Shown piece by piece: positions 1-6,370 of a DNA stretch of 6,981 nucleotides (position 1 is its first letter; each line of letters opens with the position of its first letter). Under the pieces are notes generated by a model. It worked only from the letters and a program-made list of their open reading frames with translations. It ran no database searches and was not told the origin of the DNA. The position numbers were made by a program, and so were the translations under genes. Source of the stretch: Lachnospiraceae bacterium. Lineage in GTDB: Bacteria; Bacillota; Clostridia; Lachnospirales; Lachnospiraceae. Location of the stretch: NCBI GenBank assembly GCA_024691145.1, contig JAILNW010000014.1:1-6981 (forward strand). Direction: 5' to 3'.

Positions 1-22
1 AGCATAAACTTACCTATTACTC

Positions 23-50
23 TAATCGGCACAAAATTATAAATCCTTTA
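23..50 (-). promoter_or_regulatory. Sigma-D/FliA-like promoter pointing out of the left edge
   Basis: On the minus strand TAAA (50-47) is followed after 16 bases by GCCGATTA (30-23). The motility sigma factor (SigD in Bacillus, FliA/sigma-28 in Enterobacteria) recognises TAAA-N14 to 16-GCCGATAT or GCCGATAA, so the -10 box matches at 7 of 8 positions of the GCCGATAA form. In Bacillus the gene after codY is flgB, the first gene of the flagellar operon, which fits. A TATAAT hexamer at 41-36 could instead serve sigma-A, but no acceptable -35 box lies at 16 to 18 bases. No coding sequence can be confirmed in 1-85. Confidence 0.5.
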
Positions 51-62
51 ATATATGTTTTA

Positions 63-80
63 TTCTTATTCTTATTTTTA
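63..80. repeat. Short 6-base tandem repeat, three imperfect units
   Basis: TTCTTA occurs twice in tandem and is followed by TTTTTA, all on the plus strand. It lies between the codY terminator and the putative sigma-D promoter. It is probably low-complexity spacer; on the minus strand it reads as an A-rich run that could act as an upstream element, which is speculation. Confidence 0.4.
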
Positions 81-85
81 TGCAA

Positions 86-118
86 TAGAAAAGAACTGTG
101 ATATATAATCACAGTTCT
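86..118 (-). terminator. Intrinsic terminator of codY
   Basis: A perfect 11-base inverted repeat (arms 92-102 and 108-118, AGAACTGTGAT/ATCACAGTTCT) encloses a 5-base loop and begins 8 bases after the codY stop codon. On the minus strand the hairpin runs into TTTCTATT, a moderate U-rich tail. On the plus strand no T tract follows, so it acts for codY. It separates codY from the promoter-like sequence further downstream. Confidence 0.85.
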
Positions 119-126
119 CTATAATC

Positions 127-906
127 TTAAGCACTTGCTTCTTTTAATTTTTTAAGTTCTTCTAACAATAATTCATTAGTAATCTTAATGTATGTTCCCT
201 TCATACCGGATGACCTGGTTTCTATTACTCCTGCACTTTCAAACTTTCTAAGTGCATTAACAATAACAGATCTTGTCATTCCATACTTATCAGCTATCTT
301 GCTTGCAACAAGCACGCCTTCCATTCCCGATAATTCATCAAGTATAACATTAATTGCCTCAAGTTCTGAGAATGATAATATACCTATAGCTGACTTTACA
401 ATCTGTATCTTTCTGTTTTCCTCTGCATTCTCCTCGTTAACAGAACGCATCATCTCTAAGCCTACAACAGTAGTTCCATATTCGCATAATATAATGTCAT
501 CAATAGAATATCCTGTAGCACTTTTATATATAAATAAAGTTCCAAGGCGTTCACCCGCAATGTCTATAGGTGAAACAACTGCCTGGTACTGCTCAATTCC
601 CGGATTCTCAAATCCTAATGTAGCAAGATTAATATTCTCCTTAGTAGATAAAATGTTCAGCAGTCTCTCATTAAGTACGTTATCTATATAAGCACCAACG
701 TCACTTGCCATAAAATCCTTAATTTCAACAATATCAGAACGGTTTTTCAAGCCTAGCACTTTGCCCTTACGGCTAATTACGAGAACATCTGATACAAGGA
801 CATCACTCAATACTTCACAAAAATCGTTAAATACCACTTTTTGAGAATTATTATTATGTAATAATTTATTAATTTTTCTTGTTTTATCAAGTAATTGTAT
901 ACTCAT
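127..906 (-). CDS. codY: GTP-sensing global transcriptional regulator CodY, 259 aa
   Basis: CodY is a dimeric DNA-binding protein that senses GTP and branched-chain amino acids and represses or activates genes for amino-acid supply, motility, competence and other nutrient-dependent functions. The family layout is complete. The N-terminal GAF domain (about 1-155) begins with the hallmark MSIQLLDKTRKINKLLHN and contains ERLGTLFIY (119-127) and CEYGTTVVGLEMMRS (141-155). A linker helix follows, then the winged helix-turn-helix (about 185-245) with ASKIADKYGMTRSVIVNALR at 201-220 and the wing SAGVIETRSSGMKGTYIKI. The DNA-binding half is nearly the same as in Bacillus CodY, while residues 50-90 of the GAF domain, which in Bacillus carry the arginine contacting the ligand, are divergent and I could not assign that residue. 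It has its own predicted promoter and a strong terminator, and the length is standard. Confidence 0.98.
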   Translation of the reverse strand: MSIQLLDKTRKINKLLHNNNSQKVVFNDFCEVLSDVLVSDVLVISRKGKVLGLKNRSDIVEIKDFMASDVGAYIDNVLNERLLNILSTKENINLATLGFENPGIEQYQAVVSPIDIAGERLGTLFIYKSATGYSIDDIILCEYGTTVVGLEMMRSVNEENAEENRKIQIVKSAIGILSFSELEAINVILDELSGMEGVLVASKIADKYGMTRSVIVNALRKFESAGVIETRSSGMKGTYIKITNELLLEELKKLKEASA

Positions 907-914
907 AAAATGAG

Positions 915-920
915 CCCCCC
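915..920 (-). promoter_or_regulatory. codY ribosome binding site made of six G residues
   Basis: GGGGGG on the minus strand lies 8 bases before the codY ATG at 906. It can pair with the CCUCC anti-Shine-Dalgarno through one G-U wobble. There is no other purine-rich site near the start, so this is the likely binding site although it is unlike the AAAGGA sites of comM, topA and nrdR. Confidence 0.5.
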
Positions 921-926
921 AAATTC

Positions 927-941
927 AATATTCAGACGATG
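927..941 (-). promoter_or_regulatory. Weak CodY-box-like sequence in the codY leader
   Basis: The minus-strand 15-mer CATCGTCTGAATATT matches the CodY box AATTTTCWGAAAATT at 11 of 15 positions, with the central TCTGAA intact. It lies about 45 bases downstream of the predicted codY start, where bound CodY could block elongation. CodY autoregulation is known in some Firmicutes, and functional boxes with several mismatches exist, but matches of this quality also arise by chance in AT-rich DNA. It is a candidate only. Confidence 0.25.
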
Positions 942-991
942 AACTTCCCAAAAAAATAATTCTTATCAATATGCTCAACGGTTACCTTACT

Positions 992-1020
992 ATGATACTA
1001 TATAAGTCACAAAAAATCAA
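992..1020 (-). promoter_or_regulatory. Probable sigma-A promoter of codY
   Basis: On the minus strand TTGATT (1020-1015) is followed after 17 bases by TATCAT (997-992). The -10 box matches five of six consensus bases and the -35 box four of six. The predicted start is near 985, giving a codY leader of about 78 bases. The -35 box begins 18 bases after the topA stop codon, so the promoter lies entirely in the intergenic gap. Confidence 0.6.
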
Positions 1021-1037
1021 GTACCAAATTAACTTTT

Positions 1038-3110
1038 TTAGTCTTCCTTTGGCTTCGGAATTGCATAACCGCACTGAATATTATTACAAACAAGCTTGTT
1101 GCCCTTCTCCAATAACACTTCTCCACACTGTGGACACTTTTCTTTGGAAGGTTTCTGCCATGTCATAAAGTCACATTCTGGATTATTCTCACAGCCATAA
1201 TACTTACGTCCCTTCTTAGTTTTACGAATAACAACTTCGCTATTACACTTAGGACAAGGTACTCCTATCTTCTCAAGGTAGGACCTTGTGTTACGGCACT
1301 CTGGGAATCCTGGACATGCAAGGAACTTGCCGTGTGGTCCATACTTTATAACCATCATTCTTCCACACTCTTCACACTGTACGTCAGAAACTTCATCCTT
1401 AATCTCTATCTTCTCAAGATTCTCTTCCGCTCTTTCTACTGCTTCCGCAAGATCAGGATAAAAGTTACTTACAACTGTCTTCCAGTTAACAGTACCTTCT
1501 TCAACACTATCAAGAAGCATCTCAAGATTAGCAGTAAAGTTTACATCAACTATACTTGAAAACTCCTTAATCATAATACCATTAACAGCTTCTCCAAGCT
1601 CTGTAACGTATATATTCTTATTCTCTTTTATAACATATCTTCTTGCAAGAATCGTTGTAATAGTAGGAGCGTATGTACTAGGTCTTCCTATTCCCTGTTC
1701 TTCAAGAGCTTTAACTAAAGAAGCTTCTGTATAGTGGGCTGGTGGCTGTGTAAAATGCTGATCCTTTGTAATATCAGTAAGTTCTAACTTATCCCCTGCC
1801 ATCGGCTGCTTTGTAACATACTTTCCTTCTTCTTTTTCATCATCCATGGCATATACAGACATAAATCCCTCAAACTTCATCTTTGATGCAGTTGAAGTAA
1901 ATCTGTATCCATTGGCATCTATTTTAATTGAAACCGTATCATAAACAGCTGGTTTCATACGACTTGCAACAAATCTCTTCCATATAAGCTGATATAATCT
2001 GAACTGGTCTCTTGACAAATCATCTTTAATACTTGCAGGAGTCATAACAACATATGAAGGTCTGATGGCCTCATGGGCATCCTGTATCTTCTTGCTGCTG
2101 TTTTTCTCCTTAATATCTTCAGCCACATGATTCTCTCCATAACTTTCTCTGATAAAATCCTTACATGCAGCATCTGCTTCTTCAGAAATTCTTGTAGAAT
2201 CAGTTCTTAAGTAAGTAATAAGACCTAATGTTCCATGTCCTTTAATATCTATACCTTCATATAGCTGCTGAGCTATACGCATAGTCTTCTGAGTTGGAAA
2301 ATTAAGAAGTTTTGATGCTTCCTGCTGTAATGTTGATGTTGTAAATGGAAGAGGTGCCTTCTTCTGTCTCTCAGAATTCTTAACCTCAGATACAACAAAC
2401 TCTGCATCCTTAAGATTATTAATAATCTCATCAACCGAAGCTTCATTCTTAAGCTCCATCTTTTCCTTCTGCTTTCCATAAAACTTCGCATCAAGTTTAA
2501 GTTTCGAATCAATTCCCTTAAATGAAGCATCAATCGTCCAGTATTCTTCTGAAACAAAGGCATCTATTAACTGCTCTCTGTCACAAATCATACGTAAAGC
2601 CACCGACTGGACTCTTCCTGCACTTAATCCTCTCTTAACCTTAGCCCAAAGAAGTGGGCTGATTCTGTAACCCACCATTCTGTCAAGAACACGCCTTGCC
2701 TGCTGGGAATCAACCAGATTCATATCTATCTCTCTTGCGTTTTTTAATGAAGCCTTTACAGTGTTCTTTGTAATCTCGTTAAATGTAATCCTCTTTGTCT
2801 TAGATTCATCAAGATTCAATGCATACATAAGATGCCATGATATAGCCTCTCCCTCACGATCGGGATCGGTTGCAAGATATACTTTATTAGCTTTCTTAGC
2901 TTCCTTACGAAGTTTAGCTAAAAGTTCCCCTTTTCCTCTTATAGTAATGTACTTAGGTTCATAGTTATCCTCAATATCTATACCGAATTTACTCTTAGGC
3001 AAATCTCTGACATGGCCATTAGAAGCTATAACTTCATAATTGGCTCCCAAAAATTTCTTAATAGTTTTGGCCTTTGCAGGGGACTCAACTATAACAAGAT
3101 TCTTTGCCAC
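1038..3110 (-). CDS. topA: DNA topoisomerase I (type IA, omega protein), 690 aa
   Basis: TopA relaxes negative supercoils by cutting one strand, passing the other through and resealing, which balances gyrase. A TOPRIM domain (about 3-115) has E9 in VIVESPAKAKT and the acidic triad D82, D84, E86 in TDPDREGE. The type IA core (about 125-560) includes LSAGRVQSVALR (162-173) and catalytic Y300 in LITYLRTDSTRIS, which forms the 5'-phosphotyrosine link. The conserved GIGRPSTYAPTI block is near 483-494. Three C-terminal zinc ribbons follow: C579/C582/C599/C605, C619/C622/C640/C646 and C659/C662/C675/C680. The length is typical of Firmicutes TopA and nothing is missing. Translation starts at GTG. It is probably cotranscribed with comM and dprA. 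No convincing terminator follows it, so some transcripts may run on into codY. Confidence 0.98.
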   Translation of the reverse strand: MAKNLVIVESPAKAKTIKKFLGANYEVIASNGHVRDLPKSKFGIDIEDNYEPKYITIRGKGELLAKLRKEAKKANKVYLATDPDREGEAISWHLMYALNLDESKTKRITFNEITKNTVKASLKNAREIDMNLVDSQQARRVLDRMVGYRISPLLWAKVKRGLSAGRVQSVALRMICDREQLIDAFVSEEYWTIDASFKGIDSKLKLDAKFYGKQKEKMELKNEASVDEIINNLKDAEFVVSEVKNSERQKKAPLPFTTSTLQQEASKLLNFPTQKTMRIAQQLYEGIDIKGHGTLGLITYLRTDSTRISEEADAACKDFIRESYGENHVAEDIKEKNSSKKIQDAHEAIRPSYVVMTPASIKDDLSRDQFRLYQLIWKRFVASRMKPAVYDTVSIKIDANGYRFTSTASKMKFEGFMSVYAMDDEKEEGKYVTKQPMAGDKLELTDITKDQHFTQPPAHYTEASLVKALEEQGIGRPSTYAPTITTILARRYVIKENKNIYVTELGEAVNGIMIKEFSSIVDVNFTANLEMLLDSVEEGTVNWKTVVSNFYPDLAEAVERAEENLEKIEIKDEVSDVQCEECGRMMVIKYGPHGKFLACPGFPECRNTRSYLEKIGVPCPKCNSEVVIRKTKKGRKYYGCENNPECDFMTWQKPSKEKCPQCGEVLLEKGNKLVCNNIQCGYAIPKPKED

Positions 3111-3119
3111 AAATAAACA

Positions 3120-3126
3120 CTCCTTT
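3120..3126 (-). promoter_or_regulatory. topA ribosome binding site supporting a GTG start
   Basis: AAAGGAG on the minus strand lies 9 bases before GTG at 3110-3108. No in-frame ATG lies between, and the protein start MAKNLVIVESPAKAKTI is the standard TopA start, so initiation at GTG is well supported. Confidence 0.8.
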
Positions 3127-3152
3127 CATTAAAGCTTAAAAGATTAGTTTTA

Positions 3153-4286
3153 TTATTTATCTATAATCATTCGCTTCGAATAATAATTTCCTTTAGACGA
3201 TTCAATTAAGTTCCTACACTCTAGTTTATACAATATCTGAATCGTTTTTGCAAGTCCAAAGCCACAATTTGTTAAAATTTCTTCAATGTGTAATGGCTCT
3301 AAACGTAATAAATCATACACTATTTTTTCGTCACTTTCAAGTATATTTTTAAAATTTAATGAATTATTTATATTATCTTCTATTTTCAGACCATTAAAAT
3401 ATTCACCAAATATTCTGCTATACTCTTCTATAATGTCGCTTATACAGGACACAGGAACCGCTCCAAACCTGATTAAATTATTACATCCATAACTTAATTC
3501 ATCATTAATTCTTCCAGGTATTGCAAAAATATCCTTTCCCTGTTCAAGTCCAATATCAGCAGTAATTAATGAACCGCTTTTCTTTCTTGCCTCCACCACA
3601 AGAATTCCATCTGAAAGTCCGCTTATTATCCTGTTTCTTACCGGGAAATTAGCAGCAGCAGGTTTTGTTCCCGGAAAATATTCCGATATAACTCCGCCAT
3701 TATCAGTCATTCTCATGTATGTTTCAATATTACGGGCAGGATAACAAATATCCACCCCGCAGCCAAGTACACCATATGTCGGTTCATTAGCGTCTAAAGC
3801 CCCTTTATGGGCATATAAATCTGTTCCATATGCAAGACCACTTATAACCTGTATGCCTCTTTTTGAAAGTTCTCGGCTAAAATTATAAGCTATCTCCTTT
3901 CCATAATTAGAACAGCTTCTTGCTCCAATAACAGCTATAGAAGGTTTGCTGTTATCTGGCAGTTTCCCTTTATAAAATAATATACCCGGGGGGTTGAAAA
4001 TATTCTCTAATTTATTCGGATAGTTTAATTCATTACTTAACACTATATTTATATTATCCTTATAACATTTGTCAACTATCCTCTTAATCTCATCTGTATT
4101 TCTGTTATTTATTATACTTAAAGCTTCCTTTTCACCTATACCCTTAACGGCCATAAGTTCATTTTTTTCTGCTTTATAAACATATCCTGCAAATCCAAAA
4201 TGTTCCATAAGGCTTCTGTACTTTAAATTTCCTATATGAGGAACTCTTAGAAGCCACATTTTATAATAACGTTCATTTGTATCCAT
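3153..4286 (-). CDS. dprA: DNA-processing protein DprA (Smf), 377 aa
   Basis: DprA binds incoming single-stranded DNA in the cytoplasm and loads RecA onto it during natural transformation; it is also kept in many species not known to be competent. An N-terminal helix-hairpin-helix-like region (about 10-65, with VKGIGEKEA at 47-55) precedes the Rossmann-fold DprA core (about 75-290). Core motifs are GARSCSNYG at 121-129, SGLAYGTD at 149-156, VLGCGVD at 173-179, ISEYFPG near 200, NFPVRNRIISGLS at 223-235, and SGSLITA at 247-253. A C-terminal winged-helix domain (about 325-372) is present. The ATG at 4286 was chosen because AGGGGG precedes it and it clears comM; the longer forms would overlap comM by up to 35 bases. 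The position between comM and topA suggests one operon, with 42 bases and no terminator before topA. The GTD in the SGLAYGTD motif, where GID is usual, is a mild variation. Confidence 0.95.
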   Translation of the reverse strand: MDTNERYYKMWLLRVPHIGNLKYRSLMEHFGFAGYVYKAEKNELMAVKGIGEKEALSIINNRNTDEIKRIVDKCYKDNINIVLSNELNYPNKLENIFNPPGILFYKGKLPDNSKPSIAVIGARSCSNYGKEIAYNFSRELSKRGIQVISGLAYGTDLYAHKGALDANEPTYGVLGCGVDICYPARNIETYMRMTDNGGVISEYFPGTKPAAANFPVRNRIISGLSDGILVVEARKKSGSLITADIGLEQGKDIFAIPGRINDELSYGCNNLIRFGAVPVSCISDIIEEYSRIFGEYFNGLKIEDNINNSLNFKNILESDEKIVYDLLRLEPLHIEEILTNCGFGLAKTIQILYKLECRNLIESSKGNYYSKRMIIDK

Positions 4287-4292
4287 AATAAT

Positions 4293-4298
4293 CCCCCT
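4293..4298 (-). promoter_or_regulatory. dprA ribosome binding site overlapping the comM stop codon
   Basis: AGGGGG on the minus strand begins inside the comM TAG stop (4299-4297) and lies 6 bases before the ATG at 4286. It differs from AGGAGG by one G that can still wobble-pair with the anti-Shine-Dalgarno U. The overlap suggests translational coupling of dprA to comM and supports 4286 over the upstream in-frame ATGs at 4307 and 4331, which lie inside comM. Confidence 0.65.
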
Positions 4299-5835
4299 AA
4301 ATCTCATTATCCCAAAACTTCTTAATGGCATTTCTATATAGAAGAGCTTCCATCAGATCATCTTCTTCAATATTCTCTTTATATGCCATATCCGCAATTG
4401 TTCTGGCCACAATAAGGACCTTATGGTACATACGTGCACTCATGTTATTATTATCAAATGCATCTGCAATAAGTTTCCTGCACTTTTCATCCAAAACACA
4501 ATACTTTTCTATATGCTTTGTATTCATAGAAGAATTATACAAAATACCATCATTTTCAAATCTTTTCTTTTGAATGCTTCTTGTTTTCTCAATTCTTTCT
4601 CTGATATTTTCTGATGATTCTCCTTTTATCTTATTATTTAAGCTGTTATAATCTATACGTGCTGCTTCAACACATATATCAATTCTTTCTAAAATAGGTC
4701 TGCTGACCTTGGACAAATATCTGTTAATATCCGTAATATTACACTTACAACGTGTCCTGTCAGGGTAATATCCACAATTACAAGGATTCATGGCTGCCAC
4801 CAGCATAAAATCTGCAGGATATCTGGTATTAGCATTAAGCCTTGAAATAATAATATATCTGTCCTCTAAAGGCTGTCTTAAAATCTCAATTAGTTTTTTG
4901 TCAAACTCCGGGAGTTCATCTAAAAATAATACTCCACCTGAAGCTAAACTAATCTCTCCTGGAACTGGTATACGACCTCCGCCTGTCAAAGCAACCTGGG
5001 TTATAGAATGATGAGGTGCCCTGAAGGGTCTCTTATAGATAATAGAATTATCATTATCCAAAAATCCTGATATACTGTATATCTTTGATATATCCATACT
5101 TTCATCAAATGTCAACTTGGGCATAATGCCTGGAATTCTCTTGGCAATCATGCTCTTTCCTGCTCCTGGCGGTCCAATCATAAGCATATTATGATTACCG
5201 CTAACAGCAACTTCCACTGCCCTTTTAACAAATTCCTGCCCATTAACATCTCTGAAATCCTCCATATTTTCCGGAGTTCTGTCAAATAAAGGCAGACAAT
5301 CTGTATTAACCTGCTGCAAATCTAAATTTCCATTAATAAAATCCACAACTTCTCTCAAGTTCTGTCCGCAATAAACCTTAATTCCACGAACAGCACCTGC
5401 TTCTTTTCCATTATCAAAAGGCACTATACACCTTTTGTATCCCTTCTTTTTTGCATTATATACCATAGGAAGTATGCCATTAACCCTGACAATGGAGCCA
5501 TTAAGACTTAGCTCTCCTATGATAATAGTATCCTCCAGTTTCTGCTGCATAATATAGCCCATACATGATAACACAGCAACTGCTATCGGTAAATCATACC
5601 CTGTCCCTTCTTTTCTTAAATTAGCAGGAGAAAGATTAATTGTAACTTTTTTCATCTGCATCTTAAAACCTGAATTATTAATTGCAGTTCTGATTCTGTT
5701 TCTGGATTCCTTAATCTTTGCAGGCAAATCACCTACCATATAAAACTCAGGAAATCCATCTGTTACATCAGCTTCCACGTTCACTATATAACTGTTAATG
5801 CCATCTAAACCGGCACTATAAGACTTTGAAAACAT
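4297..5835 (-). CDS. comM: ComM/YifB-family Mg-chelatase-like AAA+ ATPase, 512 aa
   Basis: ComM is a cytoplasmic hexameric AAA+ helicase known from Gram-negative transformation studies to drive branch migration when incoming single-stranded DNA is integrated. The protein has the complete family layout: a Lon-protease-like N-terminal domain (about 5-170, with GDLPAKIKESRNRIRTAI and the LSPANLRKEGTGYDLPIAVA block, no protease activity expected), a Mg-chelatase ATPase core (about 190-395) and a C-terminal domain (about 405-505). Walker A is GPPGAGKS at 221-228, RPFRAPHHSIT is at 269-279, Walker B is VLFLDE at 302-307, and sensor-1 AAMNPC is at 347-352. A cysteine cluster C352, C354, C363, C365 follows, then RPILERID with the likely arginine finger R384. 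AAAGGAG sits 4 bases before the ATG. A promoter lies in the preceding terminator, and dprA follows 10 bases downstream. The helicase role is inferred from relatives; it is untested in this group. Confidence 0.95.
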   Translation of the reverse strand: MFSKSYSAGLDGINSYIVNVEADVTDGFPEFYMVGDLPAKIKESRNRIRTAINNSGFKMQMKKVTINLSPANLRKEGTGYDLPIAVAVLSCMGYIMQQKLEDTIIIGELSLNGSIVRVNGILPMVYNAKKKGYKRCIVPFDNGKEAGAVRGIKVYCGQNLREVVDFINGNLDLQQVNTDCLPLFDRTPENMEDFRDVNGQEFVKRAVEVAVSGNHNMLMIGPPGAGKSMIAKRIPGIMPKLTFDESMDISKIYSISGFLDNDNSIIYKRPFRAPHHSITQVALTGGGRIPVPGEISLASGGVLFLDELPEFDKKLIEILRQPLEDRYIIISRLNANTRYPADFMLVAAMNPCNCGYYPDRTRCKCNITDINRYLSKVSRPILERIDICVEAARIDYNSLNNKIKGESSENIRERIEKTRSIQKKRFENDGILYNSSMNTKHIEKYCVLDEKCRKLIADAFDNNNMSARMYHKVLIVARTIADMAYKENIEEDDLMEALLYRNAIKKFWDNEI

Positions 5836-5847
5836 ATTACTCCTTTC

Positions 5848-5895
5848 AAAAAAAGCAAAGACAAATAGTATTATAAACTATATCTTTGCTTTTTT
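5848..5895 (-). terminator. Intrinsic terminator after nrdR (nested hairpin, T-rich end)
   Basis: A perfect 13-base inverted repeat (arms 5849-5861 and 5883-5895, AAAAAAGCAAAGA against TCTTTGCTTTTTT) flanks a 21-base spacer. Inside the spacer a second 5-base stem (5865-5869 with 5877-5881, ATAGT/ACTAT) can extend the structure. Read on the minus strand the distal arm ends in seven T residues, as in a rho-independent terminator, starting 8 bases after the nrdR stop codon. The symmetric A and T tracts mean it could also act in the other direction, but no gene converges on it. The stem contains few G-C pairs, so termination may be partial. The same bases carry the promoter described separately. 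Confidence 0.75.
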
Positions 5896-5898
5896 CAA
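5870..5898 (-). promoter_or_regulatory. Near-consensus sigma-A promoter for comM-dprA-topA, embedded in the nrdR terminator
   Basis: On the minus strand TTGAAA (5898-5893) is followed after exactly 17 bases by TATAAT (5875-5870). That is a five-of-six -35 box, a perfect -10 box and ideal spacing. The predicted transcription start is near 5863-5862, giving a leader of about 27 bases that contains AAAGGAG right before the comM ATG. The -35 box overlaps the proximal arm of the terminator hairpin and the -10 box lies in its loop. A transcript starting here carries only the distal arm and cannot form the hairpin. An imperfect 17-base palindrome, ATAGTTTATAATACTAT, covers the -10 box and could be an operator, though no regulator is indicated. 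Confidence 0.75.
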
Positions 5899-5903
5899 CC
5901 GTA

Positions 5904-6350
5904 TTATAATATTTTTCTTATCTCATCCATAAATGTATTAACATCTTTAAATTCCCTGTATATTGAAGCAAATCTTACATATGCAACAGCATCAAGAACT
6001 TTTAATTTTTCCATTAATAATTCTCCAATAACTTCTGAAGCAATTTCCTTCTTTTCCATTGCATATATTTCATTTTCTACATCATCAACAAGATTTCTTA
6101 TCTGCTCAACTGACACAGGTCTTTTATGGCAGGAACGGAACACTCCCTTTTCAATCTTTGATCTGTCATATGGTTCTCTGCTCTGATCCTTTTTTATAAT
6201 AACTAAAGGAATGGCTTCAACTTTCTCATAAGTAGTAAATCTCTTAGAACACTTGTCACATTGTCTTCTCCTTCTTATTGAAGCTCCATCGTCCGCTGGT
6301 CTTGAATCAATTACTCTTGTGTTCTCTTCTCCACAATATGGACATTTCAT
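5904..6350 (-). CDS. nrdR: Transcriptional repressor NrdR, 148 aa
   Basis: NrdR represses ribonucleotide reductase genes (nrd operons) by sensing the ATP/dATP balance and binding paired NrdR boxes in their promoters. The protein has the full family layout and usual length. An N-terminal zinc ribbon has C3-x2-C6 and C31-x2-C34, with the basic DNA-contacting run SIRRRRQ at 24-30. An ATP-cone domain spans about residues 49-139, starting VIIKKDQSREPYDRSKIEKGVFRSC and ending in the conserved AYVRFASIYREFKD (123-136). The start MKCPYCG is the standard family start, and GAAAGGAAGAG precedes it. It sits 20 bases after ylmC and is followed by an intrinsic terminator, so it is the last gene of its transcription unit. 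No ribonucleotide reductase gene and no clear NrdR box is visible in the window, so its targets lie elsewhere. Confidence 0.97.
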   Translation of the reverse strand: MKCPYCGEENTRVIDSRPADDGASIRRRRQCDKCSKRFTTYEKVEAIPLVIIKKDQSREPYDRSKIEKGVFRSCHKRPVSVEQIRNLVDDVENEIYAMEKKEIASEVIGELLMEKLKVLDAVAYVRFASIYREFKDVNTFMDEIRKIL

Positions 6351-6370
6351 TATTACTCTTCCTTTCTGTT

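Noticed and set aside
1..5. An ATG on the minus strand at 5-3 as the start of the next gene
   Set aside because: Only two bases follow it within the window and the upstream AGG is a weak ribosome binding site, so a gene start cannot be supported.
97..113. TGTGA and TCACA inverted half-sites that resemble a CRP/FNR operator
   Set aside because: The spacing is 7 instead of the 6 bases of a CRP site, and the half-sites are part of an 11-base perfect hairpin right after the codY stop codon, which a terminator explains fully.
350..380. Several AATT- and TTCTGA-like stretches within codY as further CodY boxes
   Set aside because: They are inside coding sequence, match poorly, and are expected by chance at this base composition.
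188..691. 167-residue plus-strand open frame opposite codY
   Set aside because: It is antisense to a clearly conserved CodY and its protein has no recognisable features; it is a shadow of the real gene.
1021..1040. AAGT/ACTT pairing just after the topA stop as a topA terminator
   Set aside because: Only four base pairs form and the T run that follows is offset and overlaps the codY -35 region.
2273..2563. 96-residue open frame on the minus strand within topA
   Set aside because: It lies wholly inside topA in another frame, with a leucine/arginine-rich low-complexity translation typical of a shadow frame.
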